Shown: one piece after another, positions 32,626-40,532 of the stretch
Numbering within the stretch: position 1 is the stretch's first letter
How the letters are laid out: each line of letters opens with the position of its first letter
Origin: an uncultured Bacteroidales bacterium
GTDB taxonomy: Bacteria; Bacteroidota; Bacteroidia; Bacteroidales; P3
DNA length: 64,000 nt
Assembly (NCBI GenBank): GCA_910578275.1
Contig: CAJTPR010000004.1
Location: forward strand, 62,001-126,000
Direction: 5' to 3'
The notes under the pieces: generated by a model
Seen by the model: only the letters and a program-made list of their open reading frames with translations
Told to the model about the DNA's origin: nothing
The model's database searches: none
Translations under genes and position numbers: made by a program

Positions 32626-35600
32626 ATGGCAGAGAACTGGCAAGACGCTTACCTTTTCGAAGTAAGCTGGGAAGTATGCAACAAGGTAGGCGGAATCTAC
32701 ACCGTGGTCAGCACCAAGGTTCCCTCGATGCAAGGCCGCTTTGGGAACAACTACTTCGCCATCGGTCCGGACGTATGGAAAGACAAGGACAACCGCGACT
32801 TCGTCGAAGACCGCCATCTCCATGCCGACTGGCGCAGATATGCCGAAAGCAAGGGCATCTACTTCCGTGTCGGACACTGGAACATCGCCGGCCGCCCCGT
32901 GGCCATCATGGTGGACTATCGTTCGCTCATTGCCAAGAAAGACGAAATCCTGGCGGAGAACTGGCGCGAATACAGGCTCGACTCCATTTCCGGGCAATGG
33001 GACTACATCGAACCCGTGCTGTTCGGTTACGGCGCGGGCAAGGTCATACAAAGTTTCTACGAATACCATGTCTTTCCGAAAGAAAAGGTTTTCGCCCATT
33101 TCCACGAATGGATGACAGGCTCCGGCCTGTTGTATCTCAAGAAACACCAGCCGCAGATAGCCACCGTCTTCACGACGCACGCCACCGTGCCGGGACGTTG
33201 CATCGCCGCCAACGGACTGCCCCTCTACGGCGAATTGCGGAACTATCAGGCGGACGAACTCTCCTCCCGTTTCGGGGTACGTGCCAAGTTCTCGCTCGAA
33301 AGGCTTTCCGCCCGGCACGCCGATTGCTTCACGGCGGTAAGCGAAATCACCCATGAAGAATGCAAGGCTTTCCTCGGTCAGCCTGCGGACGTGGTGACGC
33401 CCAACGGTTTCGACGACCATTTCGTGCCCGACCAGACGGAATTCGACATCAAACGCAAGCTCGCCCGCGCCAAACTGGCCAAGGCGGCAAGTGCCGTCAC
33501 GGGACATGAAACGGACAAGGACGCCGTCTTCGTCATAAACAGCGGCAGGTACGAATTCAAGAACAAGGGCATCGACCTGTTCATCGACAGCCTGGCACGA
33601 CTCAACGCCGATCCGGAATTGACAAAGGAAATCGTCGCCTTTATCTGCGTGCCGGCCGGACACGGACAAGCGGCCGTGGACATGGAATCCGGAGTCCCGG
33701 CAAACGGGACACCCCAATACTGCACGCACCATCTCGACGATCCCGGTTCGGACCCGATACTGGACCGCATTCGCCTTTCAGGCCTGCAAAACCGGCCCGA
33801 AGACAAGGTGAAGGTGATTTTCTTCCCTTGCTACCTGGACGGAGACGACGGCGTGTTCAATCTTTCCTACTACGACCTGCTGATCGGATTCGACGTTTCG
33901 GTATTCCCCTCCTACTACGAACCTTGGGGCTACACGCCCATGGAAAGCATCGCGTTCCGTATCCCGACGCTCACCACTTCCCTTGCGGGTTTCGGCCGCT
34001 GGGTGGCCGACATGAAAATAAAGGACGAAGACGGGGTCTTCGTCGTGGAACGGAACGATACCAACGCCGCCCAGACCGTGACCGGCATCTGCGGATTCCT
34101 GAAAGACTTCGCCCTCGCTTCCGACCACGAGAAGATGCGTCAGTCGGCCTACCGCCTTTCCCGGTTCTTCTTGTGGGAACAACTGGCGGACCATTACGAC
34201 ACGGCCTATCGCAAGGCGGCAGGCAAATGGGAAAGCAGGCCTACCCTGCTCGACAAGCAAATGCCCTGCAGCCAGACAAGCCTGACGGACATTCCGGCAA
34301 ACAAGCCCGAATGGCGCAAGATCCTGATCAATTACAGCTTGCCCGAAAAACTGGAACGACTCAAGACATTGGGCAACAACCTCTGGTGGTGCTGGGACTC
34401 GGAGGCACAAAAGCTTTGGGAACAGATCGATCCCAAGGCATGGGAGGATTGCGGACACAATCCGGTGGCCTTGATCAGCTCGCTCAGCGCGGGTCAACTG
34501 CGCCAACTGGAAAAAGACGAAACATTCATGAAACGGCTGCAAGAGGTCCACGACCGTTTCCTGGCCTATATGGAACAAGGCAAAAACAGGCAGGGACCCA
34601 AGGTTGCCTATTTCTGCATGGAATACGGCTTGCACGAAAGCCTCAAACTCTACTCAGGCGGCCTGGGCATCCTGGCCGGCGACTACCTGAAGGAGGCCAG
34701 CGACAAGAACGTGGACATGATCGGCATCGGCCTGTTGTACCGTTACGGCTATTTCGAACAACACATCGACGGAAACGGAAGCCAGGACGCCCGGTACGTG
34801 CCGCAGGTGTTCTCCAAGTTGCCGTTACTACCGGTAAGGGACGAAAAAGGCCGGTGGCAGACCGTGAGCATCTCGCTTCCCGGACGCAACTTGTCGGCGA
34901 AGATATGGCAGGTGAACGTAGGCCGCATTCCCCTCTACCTGCTCGATACCGACATCGACGGAAATACCGAACAGGACAAGGCCGTCACCCATCGGCTGTA
35001 CGGCGGCGACCCGGAAAACCGGTTCAAGCAGGAAATGCTGCTGGGCATCGGCGGCATCCGCATGCTAAGGCACCTTCAAATCGCCCCCGAGGTGTTCCAC
35101 TGCAACGAAGGGCACGGCGCGTTCACGCTCCTGGAACGCCTGCGCCACCATATCGAAAGCGAGCATCTCGGTTTCTGGCAGGCACGCGAGCTGGTACGCG
35201 CTTGCTCGCTATTCACCACCCACACGCCCGTTCCCGCCGGACACGACGCTTTCGACGAGGACATCGTGCGCACCTATTTCGGCGCATGGGCCTCCCGATT
35301 GAACATCTCATGGGAGGATTTCATGGCACTGGGCCGTATCGACAAGGGACATACGGGCGACAAGTTCTCCATGAGCCATCTGGCGGTGAACTTGTCTTCG
35401 GCCGTAAACGGGGTCAGTCGCATACATGGCCGGGTCTCACGAGAAATGTTCGCCCCGCTCTACCCCGGGTTCTATCCCGAAGAAGTTCCCGTCGGCCACG
35501 TGACCAACGGCGTGCACCTGGCCACATGGGCACATGCCGAATGGAAGGAACTTTTCGTCAAATACTTCGGAAAGGAATACCTGGACAACGTTTCCGACCC

Positions 35601-36837
35601 CGGATACTGGCAAAAGATCCACGAAGTTCCCGACCAGGAACTGGCACGAATCCGTCGCGACCGTCGCACCGGACTCATCGGATTCGTCAAGCAGCAATTG
35701 CAGCATGAATGGCCGCTTCGCGGAGAAAGCCCGCAAAACCTGGTCAAGGTGCTCAACCGCCTCGATCCGGCCGCCCTCACCTTGGGATTCGCGCGTCGTT
35801 TCGCCACCTACAAGCGGGCACACCTGCTGTTCAAGAATCCCGAAAGGCTCCGCCGCCTGGTGAACGACCCCGACAGGCCGGTACAGTTCATCTTCGCCGG
35901 CAAGGCGCACCCCGCCGACCATGCGGGTCAGGAACTGATACGCCACATCATCGGACTTTCGCGCCAGGAAGAGTTCCTGGGCAAGATCGTCTTCCTGGAA
36001 AACTACAACATCGACATCGCCCGGCATCTGGTCCAAGGCGTGGACATATGGCTCAACACCCCCGCCCGCAGCATGGAGGCGTCCGGGACGAGCGGGGAAA
36101 AGGCGTTGATGAACGGCGTGGTGAACTTCAGCGTCCTGGACGGATGGTGGGCGGAAGGCTACAAGCCCGGTGCAGGATGGGCATTGAAGGAGGAGGCGAC
36201 CTATGACAACGCCGGCTATCAAGACGAACTGGACGCCGAAACCATCTATTCGATGCTCGAGACCGAGATCATTCCGGCCTTCTACGACCGCAAGGCAGGT
36301 GAAAATCCCCGCTGGCTGGCCTATGTCCGCAACAGCATCGCCCAAATCGCGCCCCACTACACGATGCGCCGCCAATTGGAAGATTACTACCGCCTATATT
36401 ACAAGCCGTTGGCCGATGTCCACGGAAAACTGGAAGCGGACGGAGGACGATTGCTGGCAGACATGGCCAGATGGATCGCCAGGGTCTCGTCCGCATGGCC
36501 GTCGATCCGGGCCACCGCTTTCCAATGCCGCGACTCCACGAACGAACCCTTGCAGACAGGCCAGGAAACTTCCTTCGGCCTGACGCTGGACACCGCCGGG
36601 CTCGAGCCCGGCGAAATCGGCGTGGAAGTGGTGTTCGGCCACAAGAAAAACGACAAGGTGGAAAGACTGGAAAGGGTTTGTCCGATGGAACCCGGAATCC
36701 TTGAAAACGGACAGGCCGCCTATGTCGCCAGACTCGTGCTGGACGGTTCGGGCGTTTACGACTATGCGTTCCGCATTTTCCCTAAAAACGAAAGCTTTCC
36801 GAATCCGAACCGTTTCAGGATGGTTCGCTGGTTCTGA
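32626..36837 (+). CDS. Bifunctional glycogen synthase (GT3) / alpha-glucan phosphorylase (GT35)
   Basis: A 1403-residue cytosolic fusion. The N-terminal half (about 1-545) is an animal/yeast-type GT3 glycogen synthase: EVSWEVCNKVGGIYTVVSTK, HFHEWMTGSGLLYLKK, TTHATVPGR, and the acceptor motif YYEPWGYTPMESIAF. From about 571 a DUF3417 segment (LKTLGNNLWWCWD) starts a GT35 phosphorylase: YFCMEYGLHESLKLYSGGLGILAGDYLKEA, HCNEGHGAFTLLERL, and the PLP-lysine stretch EASGTSGEKALMNGV with K1159. It couples synthesis and breakdown of glycogen in one polypeptide. An AAGGAG sequence lies 8 bases before the ATG, unusual for this phylum. Other genes of glycogen metabolism are not in the window. Confidence 0.93.
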   Translation: MAENWQDAYLFEVSWEVCNKVGGIYTVVSTKVPSMQGRFGNNYFAIGPDVWKDKDNRDFVEDRHLHADWRRYAESKGIYFRVGHWNIAGRPVAIMVDYRSLIAKKDEILAENWREYRLDSISGQWDYIEPVLFGYGAGKVIQSFYEYHVFPKEKVFAHFHEWMTGSGLLYLKKHQPQIATVFTTHATVPGRCIAANGLPLYGELRNYQADELSSRFGVRAKFSLERLSARHADCFTAVSEITHEECKAFLGQPADVVTPNGFDDHFVPDQTEFDIKRKLARAKLAKAASAVTGHETDKDAVFVINSGRYEFKNKGIDLFIDSLARLNADPELTKEIVAFICVPAGHGQAAVDMESGVPANGTPQYCTHHLDDPGSDPILDRIRLSGLQNRPEDKVKVIFFPCYLDGDDGVFNLSYYDLLIGFDVSVFPSYYEPWGYTPMESIAFRIPTLTTSLAGFGRWVADMKIKDEDGVFVVERNDTNAAQTVTGICGFLKDFALASDHEKMRQSAYRLSRFFLWEQLADHYDTAYRKAAGKWESRPTLLDKQMPCSQTSLTDIPANKPEWRKILINYSLPEKLERLKTLGNNLWWCWDSEAQKLWEQIDPKAWEDCGHNPVALISSLSAGQLRQLEKDETFMKRLQEVHDRFLAYMEQGKNRQGPKVAYFCMEYGLHESLKLYSGGLGILAGDYLKEASDKNVDMIGIGLLYRYGYFEQHIDGNGSQDARYVPQVFSKLPLLPVRDEKGRWQTVSISLPGRNLSAKIWQVNVGRIPLYLLDTDIDGNTEQDKAVTHRLYGGDPENRFKQEMLLGIGGIRMLRHLQIAPEVFHCNEGHGAFTLLERLRHHIESEHLGFWQARELVRACSLFTTHTPVPAGHDAFDEDIVRTYFGAWASRLNISWEDFMALGRIDKGHTGDKFSMSHLAVNLSSAVNGVSRIHGRVSREMFAPLYPGFYPEEVPVGHVTNGVHLATWAHAEWKELFVKYFGKEYLDNVSDPGYWQKIHEVPDQELARIRRDRRTGLIGFVKQQLQHEWPLRGESPQNLVKVLNRLDPAALTLGFARRFATYKRAHLLFKNPERLRRLVNDPDRPVQFIFAGKAHPADHAGQELIRHIIGLSRQEEFLGKIVFLENYNIDIARHLVQGVDIWLNTPARSMEASGTSGEKALMNGVVNFSVLDGWWAEGYKPGAGWALKEEATYDNAGYQDELDAETIYSMLETEIIPAFYDRKAGENPRWLAYVRNSIAQIAPHYTMRRQLEDYYRLYYKPLADVHGKLEADGGRLLADMARWIARVSSAWPSIRATAFQCRDSTNEPLQTGQETSFGLTLDTAGLEPGEIGVEVVFGHKKNDKVERLERVCPMEPGILENGQAAYVARLVLDGSGVYDYAFRIFPKNESFPNPNRFRMVRWF

Positions 36838-36860
36838 CGGGAAATCAGCATAAAATTTGC

Positions 36861-36868
36861 TATATTTG
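36861..36868 (+). promoter_or_regulatory. -7 element of DUF3276 gene promoter
   Basis: TATATTTG matches TAnnTTTG, 54 bases before the ATG at 36923. It rules out the in-frame start at 36857. Confidence 0.6.
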
Positions 36869-36922
36869 CGAGCCTTTTCCCATAGGAGAAAGGCGACCGA
36901 GAACCTCCAAAAAACCAAAGAC

Positions 36923-37261
36923 ATGGAAGATTTCAGGATCAAGGACCGTGAAAAGGAAGAAGTCTACTCCAAAGCCGTCAAGGCAGGAAAGAGGACTTAT
37001 TTCATGGACGTGAAGGAAACCAAGGCCGGCGACTTGTACCTTACCATTACCGAAAGCAAGCGCATGTTCGATGAAAACCAGAACAAGTTTTTCTACGACA
37101 AGCACAAGATTTTTCTCTACAAGGAAGATTTCGAGAACTTCGTGACAGGCCTGCAACAGACCATCCGTTTCATCGAAACCGGAGAAATGCCTCCCCAGGA
37201 CGTCACCGAAAGAAACGAGACGGCGCAGGACGACCTCGATTTCGAAGACTTGGGGAAATAA
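36923..37261 (+). CDS. DUF3276 / PUR-alpha family nucleic-acid-binding protein
   Basis: A 112-residue protein of the Bacteroidota DUF3276 family, structurally a PUR-alpha-like single-stranded DNA/RNA binder. Seen: KAGKRTYFMDVKETKAGDLYL near residue 20, TESKRMFD, and FFYDKHKIFLYKEDFENFV followed by an acidic tail (DDLDFEDLGK). Family members are thought to bind ssDNA or RNA, but the cellular role is not settled. It sits just upstream of parAB; a hairpin with a T-run lies between them. Confidence 0.85.
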   Translation: MEDFRIKDREKEEVYSKAVKAGKRTYFMDVKETKAGDLYLTITESKRMFDENQNKFFYDKHKIFLYKEDFENFVTGLQQTIRFIETGEMPPQDVTERNETAQDDLDFEDLGK

Positions 37262-37327
37262 CCGTTTCCGACCCCGTCCTGCAAGACTTTCCCGTGCCGG
37301 AGTTCCGGCATCGTCCGTCGCATTCAA

Positions 37328-37349
37328 GGCTCGTTTGAGCCGGTTTTTT
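37328..37349 (+). terminator. Terminator-like hairpin ending eight bases before parA
   Basis: GGCTC-GTTT-GAGCC followed by GG and six Ts, ending at 37349 while the parA ATG is at 37357. A second hairpin (TGCCGG-AGTT-CCGGCA, 37295-37310) precedes it. No promoter element is visible after it, so it is either a leaky terminator or an attenuator on a transcript that runs into parAB. Confidence 0.7.
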
Positions 37350-37356
37350 ATTAGCC

Positions 37357-38157
37357 ATGAGAAAAATCATTTCCATAACGAACCAAAAAGGAGGCGTGGG
37401 CAAGACCACCACGGCCATCAACCTCAGTGCCGCCTTGGCCGCCCTGGATCACAAGGTATTGCTTATCGATGCCGATCCGCAGGCCAACGCCACTTCGGGA
37501 CTGGGCCTGAACCCCGAGGAACTGGCGGGAATCTACGAATGTCTCGTGGAGGACACGGACATCCAGGAAGTAATCCGCAAGACCTCCGTCAAGAACCTTT
37601 CCATCGTTCCCGCCCGCATGGACCTGGTGGGCGCCGAAGTGGAGATGGTGGAAGTTCCCGACAGGAACATGGTACTTCGCAAGCAATTGCAAAAGATCCG
37701 CGACCTTTACGACTACATCATCATCGACTGCGCACCTTCGCTGGGCATCATAACGAGCAACGCGCTGGTGGCCTCCGAATCGGTGATCATTCCCGTACAA
37801 TGCCAGTATTACGCTATGGAAGGGCTTACCAAGCTGTTGGGCACGATACAGACCTTGCAGGAACGCTTCAATCCCGACCTGAACGATTTCGGCATCCTGC
37901 TGACGATGTACAACGCGAGCACCAAACTCTCCAAGCAAGTGGTGGCCGATGTCCGGAGCCACTTCCATCAATTGGTTTTCAACACGTTGATATACAACAA
38001 CACGAAAGTGGCCGAAGCGCCCAGTTTCGGTGTTTCCATCCTGGAACACGACATAAACAGTTCCGGTTCGACCAACTACCTGAACCTGGCCAAGGAAGTC
38101 ATCCGGCGCAACGCCGATTTCCAACGACAGACGGACGAAAACGAACAAGACGCCTGA
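37357..38157 (+). CDS. parA: Chromosome partitioning ATPase ParA/Soj
   Basis: Deviant Walker ATPase that, with ParB, segregates the chromosome origin and influences replication. The 266-residue product shows the deviant Walker A KGGVGKTTTAINL near residue 11, LIDADPQANATSG near 36, and the Walker B YIIIDCAPSLGI near 122. Length and lack of an N-terminal DNA-binding domain fit chromosomal Soj. parB follows after 34 bases. The presence of parAB suggests the replication origin or parS sites could be in this part of the chromosome; I saw no clear dnaA box cluster or parS palindrome. Confidence 0.95.
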   Translation: MRKIISITNQKGGVGKTTTAINLSAALAALDHKVLLIDADPQANATSGLGLNPEELAGIYECLVEDTDIQEVIRKTSVKNLSIVPARMDLVGAEVEMVEVPDRNMVLRKQLQKIRDLYDYIIIDCAPSLGIITSNALVASESVIIPVQCQYYAMEGLTKLLGTIQTLQERFNPDLNDFGILLTMYNASTKLSKQVVADVRSHFHQLVFNTLIYNNTKVAEAPSFGVSILEHDINSSGSTNYLNLAKEVIRRNADFQRQTDENEQDA

Positions 38158-38191
38158 GTGCGACCGAAAACACCCCAAAAGAAACAGGATT

Positions 38192-39118
38192 ATGACTGCA
38201 AAAAAACCAGCATTGGGTAGAGGATTAGACGCCTTGATGGGCAAAAGCACCCTCCAGAACCTTTCATCGTCTTTCGGCCCCCAGGCAAGCAGGCGTGAAT
38301 CCGTGCCGCATGTCGACGAAGACGGGGTCATCGGCGCCATCGCTTCCATCGGCATCGACCTGATCGACGCCAATCCGTTCCAACCTCGCAAGAATTTCAA
38401 GGACGAAAGCCTCGAGGAACTTTGCCAGTCGATCCGGATACACGGCGTGATAACCCCCATCACCGTACGCAAGACGGGCGACAGGTACCAGCTCATTTCG
38501 GGAGAACGCCGCCTGCGTGCCACCAAGGCGGCCGGCCTGCGCGAAATCCCCGCCTTCATCCGCATGGCCAACGACAATGAATCGTTGGAAATGGCCTTGA
38601 TCGAGAACATACAGCGCGAAGACCTCAATGCCATCGACGTGGCCTTGTCCTACCAGGCATTGATGGACGCCTACAAATACAATCAGGACGAATTGGGCAA
38701 GCGCGTGGGAAAGAGCCGCAGCGCGGTGGCCAATTTCCTGCGTCTGCTCAAACTTCCCGCCGAAGTGCAGTTGTATTTGAAAGACAACAAGATTTCCATG
38801 GGACACGCCCGCTGCATCGCCGGCGTGGAAGGCGAGGAAAACCAACTGGAACTGGCACAGGCGGTCATAGCCAAAGACCTTTCGGTAAGGCAGTTGGAAG
38901 AACTTTCGCGAAAAACCGGAAAAAAGGACGAACGCAAGCCCGGCAAGGAAACCCGCATGGAACTTCCCGCATGGTGCAAGGACGCCCAGAAAAGCCTTTC
39001 CGGCAAATTGCAGGCCAAGGTGAATGTGAAATGCGGCAAGAAGGGCAAGGGCTGCATCGTCATCGACTACGCTTCCGAAGAGGAACTGCAAAAGATTTTC
39101 GGACTTCTGAATGAATAA
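38192..39118 (+). CDS. parB: Chromosome partitioning protein ParB
   Basis: CTP-dependent DNA clamp that loads at parS and works with ParA. The 308-residue product shows the N-terminal LGRGLDALMG, then LIDANPFQPRKNF near residue 52, the CTP-binding GERRLRA near 104, ENIQREDLNAIDVA near 134, and a helix-turn-helix segment GKSRSAVANFLRLLKLP near 175. The C-terminus forms the dimer domain. It overlaps the next gene by 8 bases. A parA-parB-DUF5683 order is common in Bacteroidota. Confidence 0.95.
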   Translation: MTAKKPALGRGLDALMGKSTLQNLSSSFGPQASRRESVPHVDEDGVIGAIASIGIDLIDANPFQPRKNFKDESLEELCQSIRIHGVITPITVRKTGDRYQLISGERRLRATKAAGLREIPAFIRMANDNESLEMALIENIQREDLNAIDVALSYQALMDAYKYNQDELGKRVGKSRSAVANFLRLLKLPAEVQLYLKDNKISMGHARCIAGVEGEENQLELAQAVIAKDLSVRQLEELSRKTGKKDERKPGKETRMELPAWCKDAQKSLSGKLQAKVNVKCGKKGKGCIVIDYASEEELQKIFGLLNE

Positions 39119-39833
39119 AGGCGAAAAGACCGTCGGGGCATACGCCGTTCTTGTCGTATCGACGTTTTTCCTGCTTTGCTCGACGCGGGTCCATGCCCAG
39201 TTCACGCCCTCTCCATCTCCCGATTACCCGTCGACCGGGGATTGGATGATCGCCGACACGCTCCCCTCTCGGAAAAAGGCCATCTTCGAGGCCTCTCCCG
39301 GTACGGATCCCAAACTGCTCACGTTCCAGCAACGGAATTCGGGCGCGTTCAAACGCAAGAAAAAGGGAGGACTCAAATCGCCCGGCATGGCCGCGCTCTG
39401 TTCGGCGGTGGTTCCCGGCCTTGGACAAATCTACAACGGCCAATGGTACAAGACGCCCGTACTGTACGCGGGCGTGGGCGTACTGGCCTATTTCACCGAC
39501 CAAAGCCTGCGGCACCGGAACCTCTACGGACGCGAGATAAAGGCGCGCGTCGACAGCACGGGAGCCTACAATCCGATGTTGGCCGACTATTCGCTGAAAG
39601 AAATCCTTGACCTGCGCAACTATTACGAACAGAATTTCGAATTGTGCCTTATCATAGCAGGAGCCGTCTACCTGCTCAACATCATAGACGCCATCGTCTA
39701 CGCGCACCTTTCCTCGTTCAACGTTTCGCCCAACCTTTCCATGTCCATAAAACCTTACGCCCGCACCAATTTCGCGCTGCCCGTCGCCTTCCCCCTCGAT
39801 GCGGGACTGAAAATATGCCTCACGTTGAAATGA
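39111..39833 (+). CDS. DUF5683 family membrane protein
   Basis: A 240-residue envelope protein of unknown function, conserved next to parAB in this phylum. An N-terminal hydrophobic segment (AYAVLVVSTFFLLCSTRVHAQ) looks like a signal peptide. Basic residues (FKRKKKGG) are followed by the conserved SPGMAALCSAVVPGLGQIYNGQWYK stretch near 92-116, here only partly quoted in function: a small hydrophobic hairpin with GLGQIYN. Two further hydrophobic segments (VLYAGVGVLAYFT; CLIIAGAVYLLNIIDAIVYA) follow. It overlaps parB by 8 bases and dapB by 4. Confidence 0.85.
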   Translation: MNKGEKTVGAYAVLVVSTFFLLCSTRVHAQFTPSPSPDYPSTGDWMIADTLPSRKKAIFEASPGTDPKLLTFQQRNSGAFKRKKKGGLKSPGMAALCSAVVPGLGQIYNGQWYKTPVLYAGVGVLAYFTDQSLRHRNLYGREIKARVDSTGAYNPMLADYSLKEILDLRNYYEQNFELCLIIAGAVYLLNIIDAIVYAHLSSFNVSPNLSMSIKPYARTNFALPVAFPLDAGLKICLTLK

Positions 39834-40528
39834 AAGAATGCCAGCACCCGTTGCGCATAGCCCTTTCGGGTTATGGGCGAATGGGCAAGGAAGTGGAAAA
39901 GGCCGCCCTTGCCCAAGGCCACGTCATAACGGCCAGGATAGACAATGAAGACGACTGGAAATCCGCCCAAGGACTGGAAGATGCCGAGGTGGCCATCGAT
40001 TTTTCCGTTCCGGAAACGGCGCCAGGAAACATACTCCGTTGCTTCGAACGCCGGCTGCCCGTCGTGGTAGGAACCACCGGCTGGACAGACCGCCTGCCCG
40101 AAATAAAGGAACGCTGCCTGCGCGAGAAGCAGGCACTTTTCGTGGCGGCGAACTTCAGCATAGGCGTCCACGTCTTCATGGCCGCCGCCCGTTTCCTGGC
40201 ACAAAAGGCCGGAGCGCAAGGATACCGGCCCCGGATCGAAGAGACGCATCATATACACAAGCTCGACAAGCCCAGCGGAACGGCCCTCGTGCTCAAACGG
40301 AACATACTTCCCTTTCTCGCGGGAACGGAAGACATAGCCATATCCTCCCTGCGCGAAGGAGAAACCGTGGGCGTGCACAAGCTCGGATTCGATTCCCCGA
40401 CAGACGGCATCGAATTGATCCATACGGCAAAGAATCGCCAAGGACTGGCCTCCGGCGCGGTCTTGGCGGCGCAATGGCTGCACGGAAGAACCGGATTTTT
40501 CGGAATGGAAGACCTCTTAGGCTTTTAG
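39830..40528 (+). CDS. dapB: 4-hydroxy-tetrahydrodipicolinate reductase
   Basis: NAD(P)H-dependent reductase of the lysine and diaminopimelate pathway. The 232-residue product is short but typical for Bacteroidota. Seen: the Rossmann loop SGYGRMGKEVE near residue 12, the substrate site VGTTGW near 79, NFSIGVHVF near 107, and the catalytic ETHHIHKLDKPSGTA near 137. I chose the ATG at 39830 because it overlaps the preceding stop as ATGA; an in-frame ATG at 39815 is an alternative that adds five residues. Confidence 0.94.
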   Translation: MKECQHPLRIALSGYGRMGKEVEKAALAQGHVITARIDNEDDWKSAQGLEDAEVAIDFSVPETAPGNILRCFERRLPVVVGTTGWTDRLPEIKERCLREKQALFVAANFSIGVHVFMAAARFLAQKAGAQGYRPRIEETHHIHKLDKPSGTALVLKRNILPFLAGTEDIAISSLREGETVGVHKLGFDSPTDGIELIHTAKNRQGLASGAVLAAQWLHGRTGFFGMEDLLGF

Positions 40529-40532
40529 CGCG

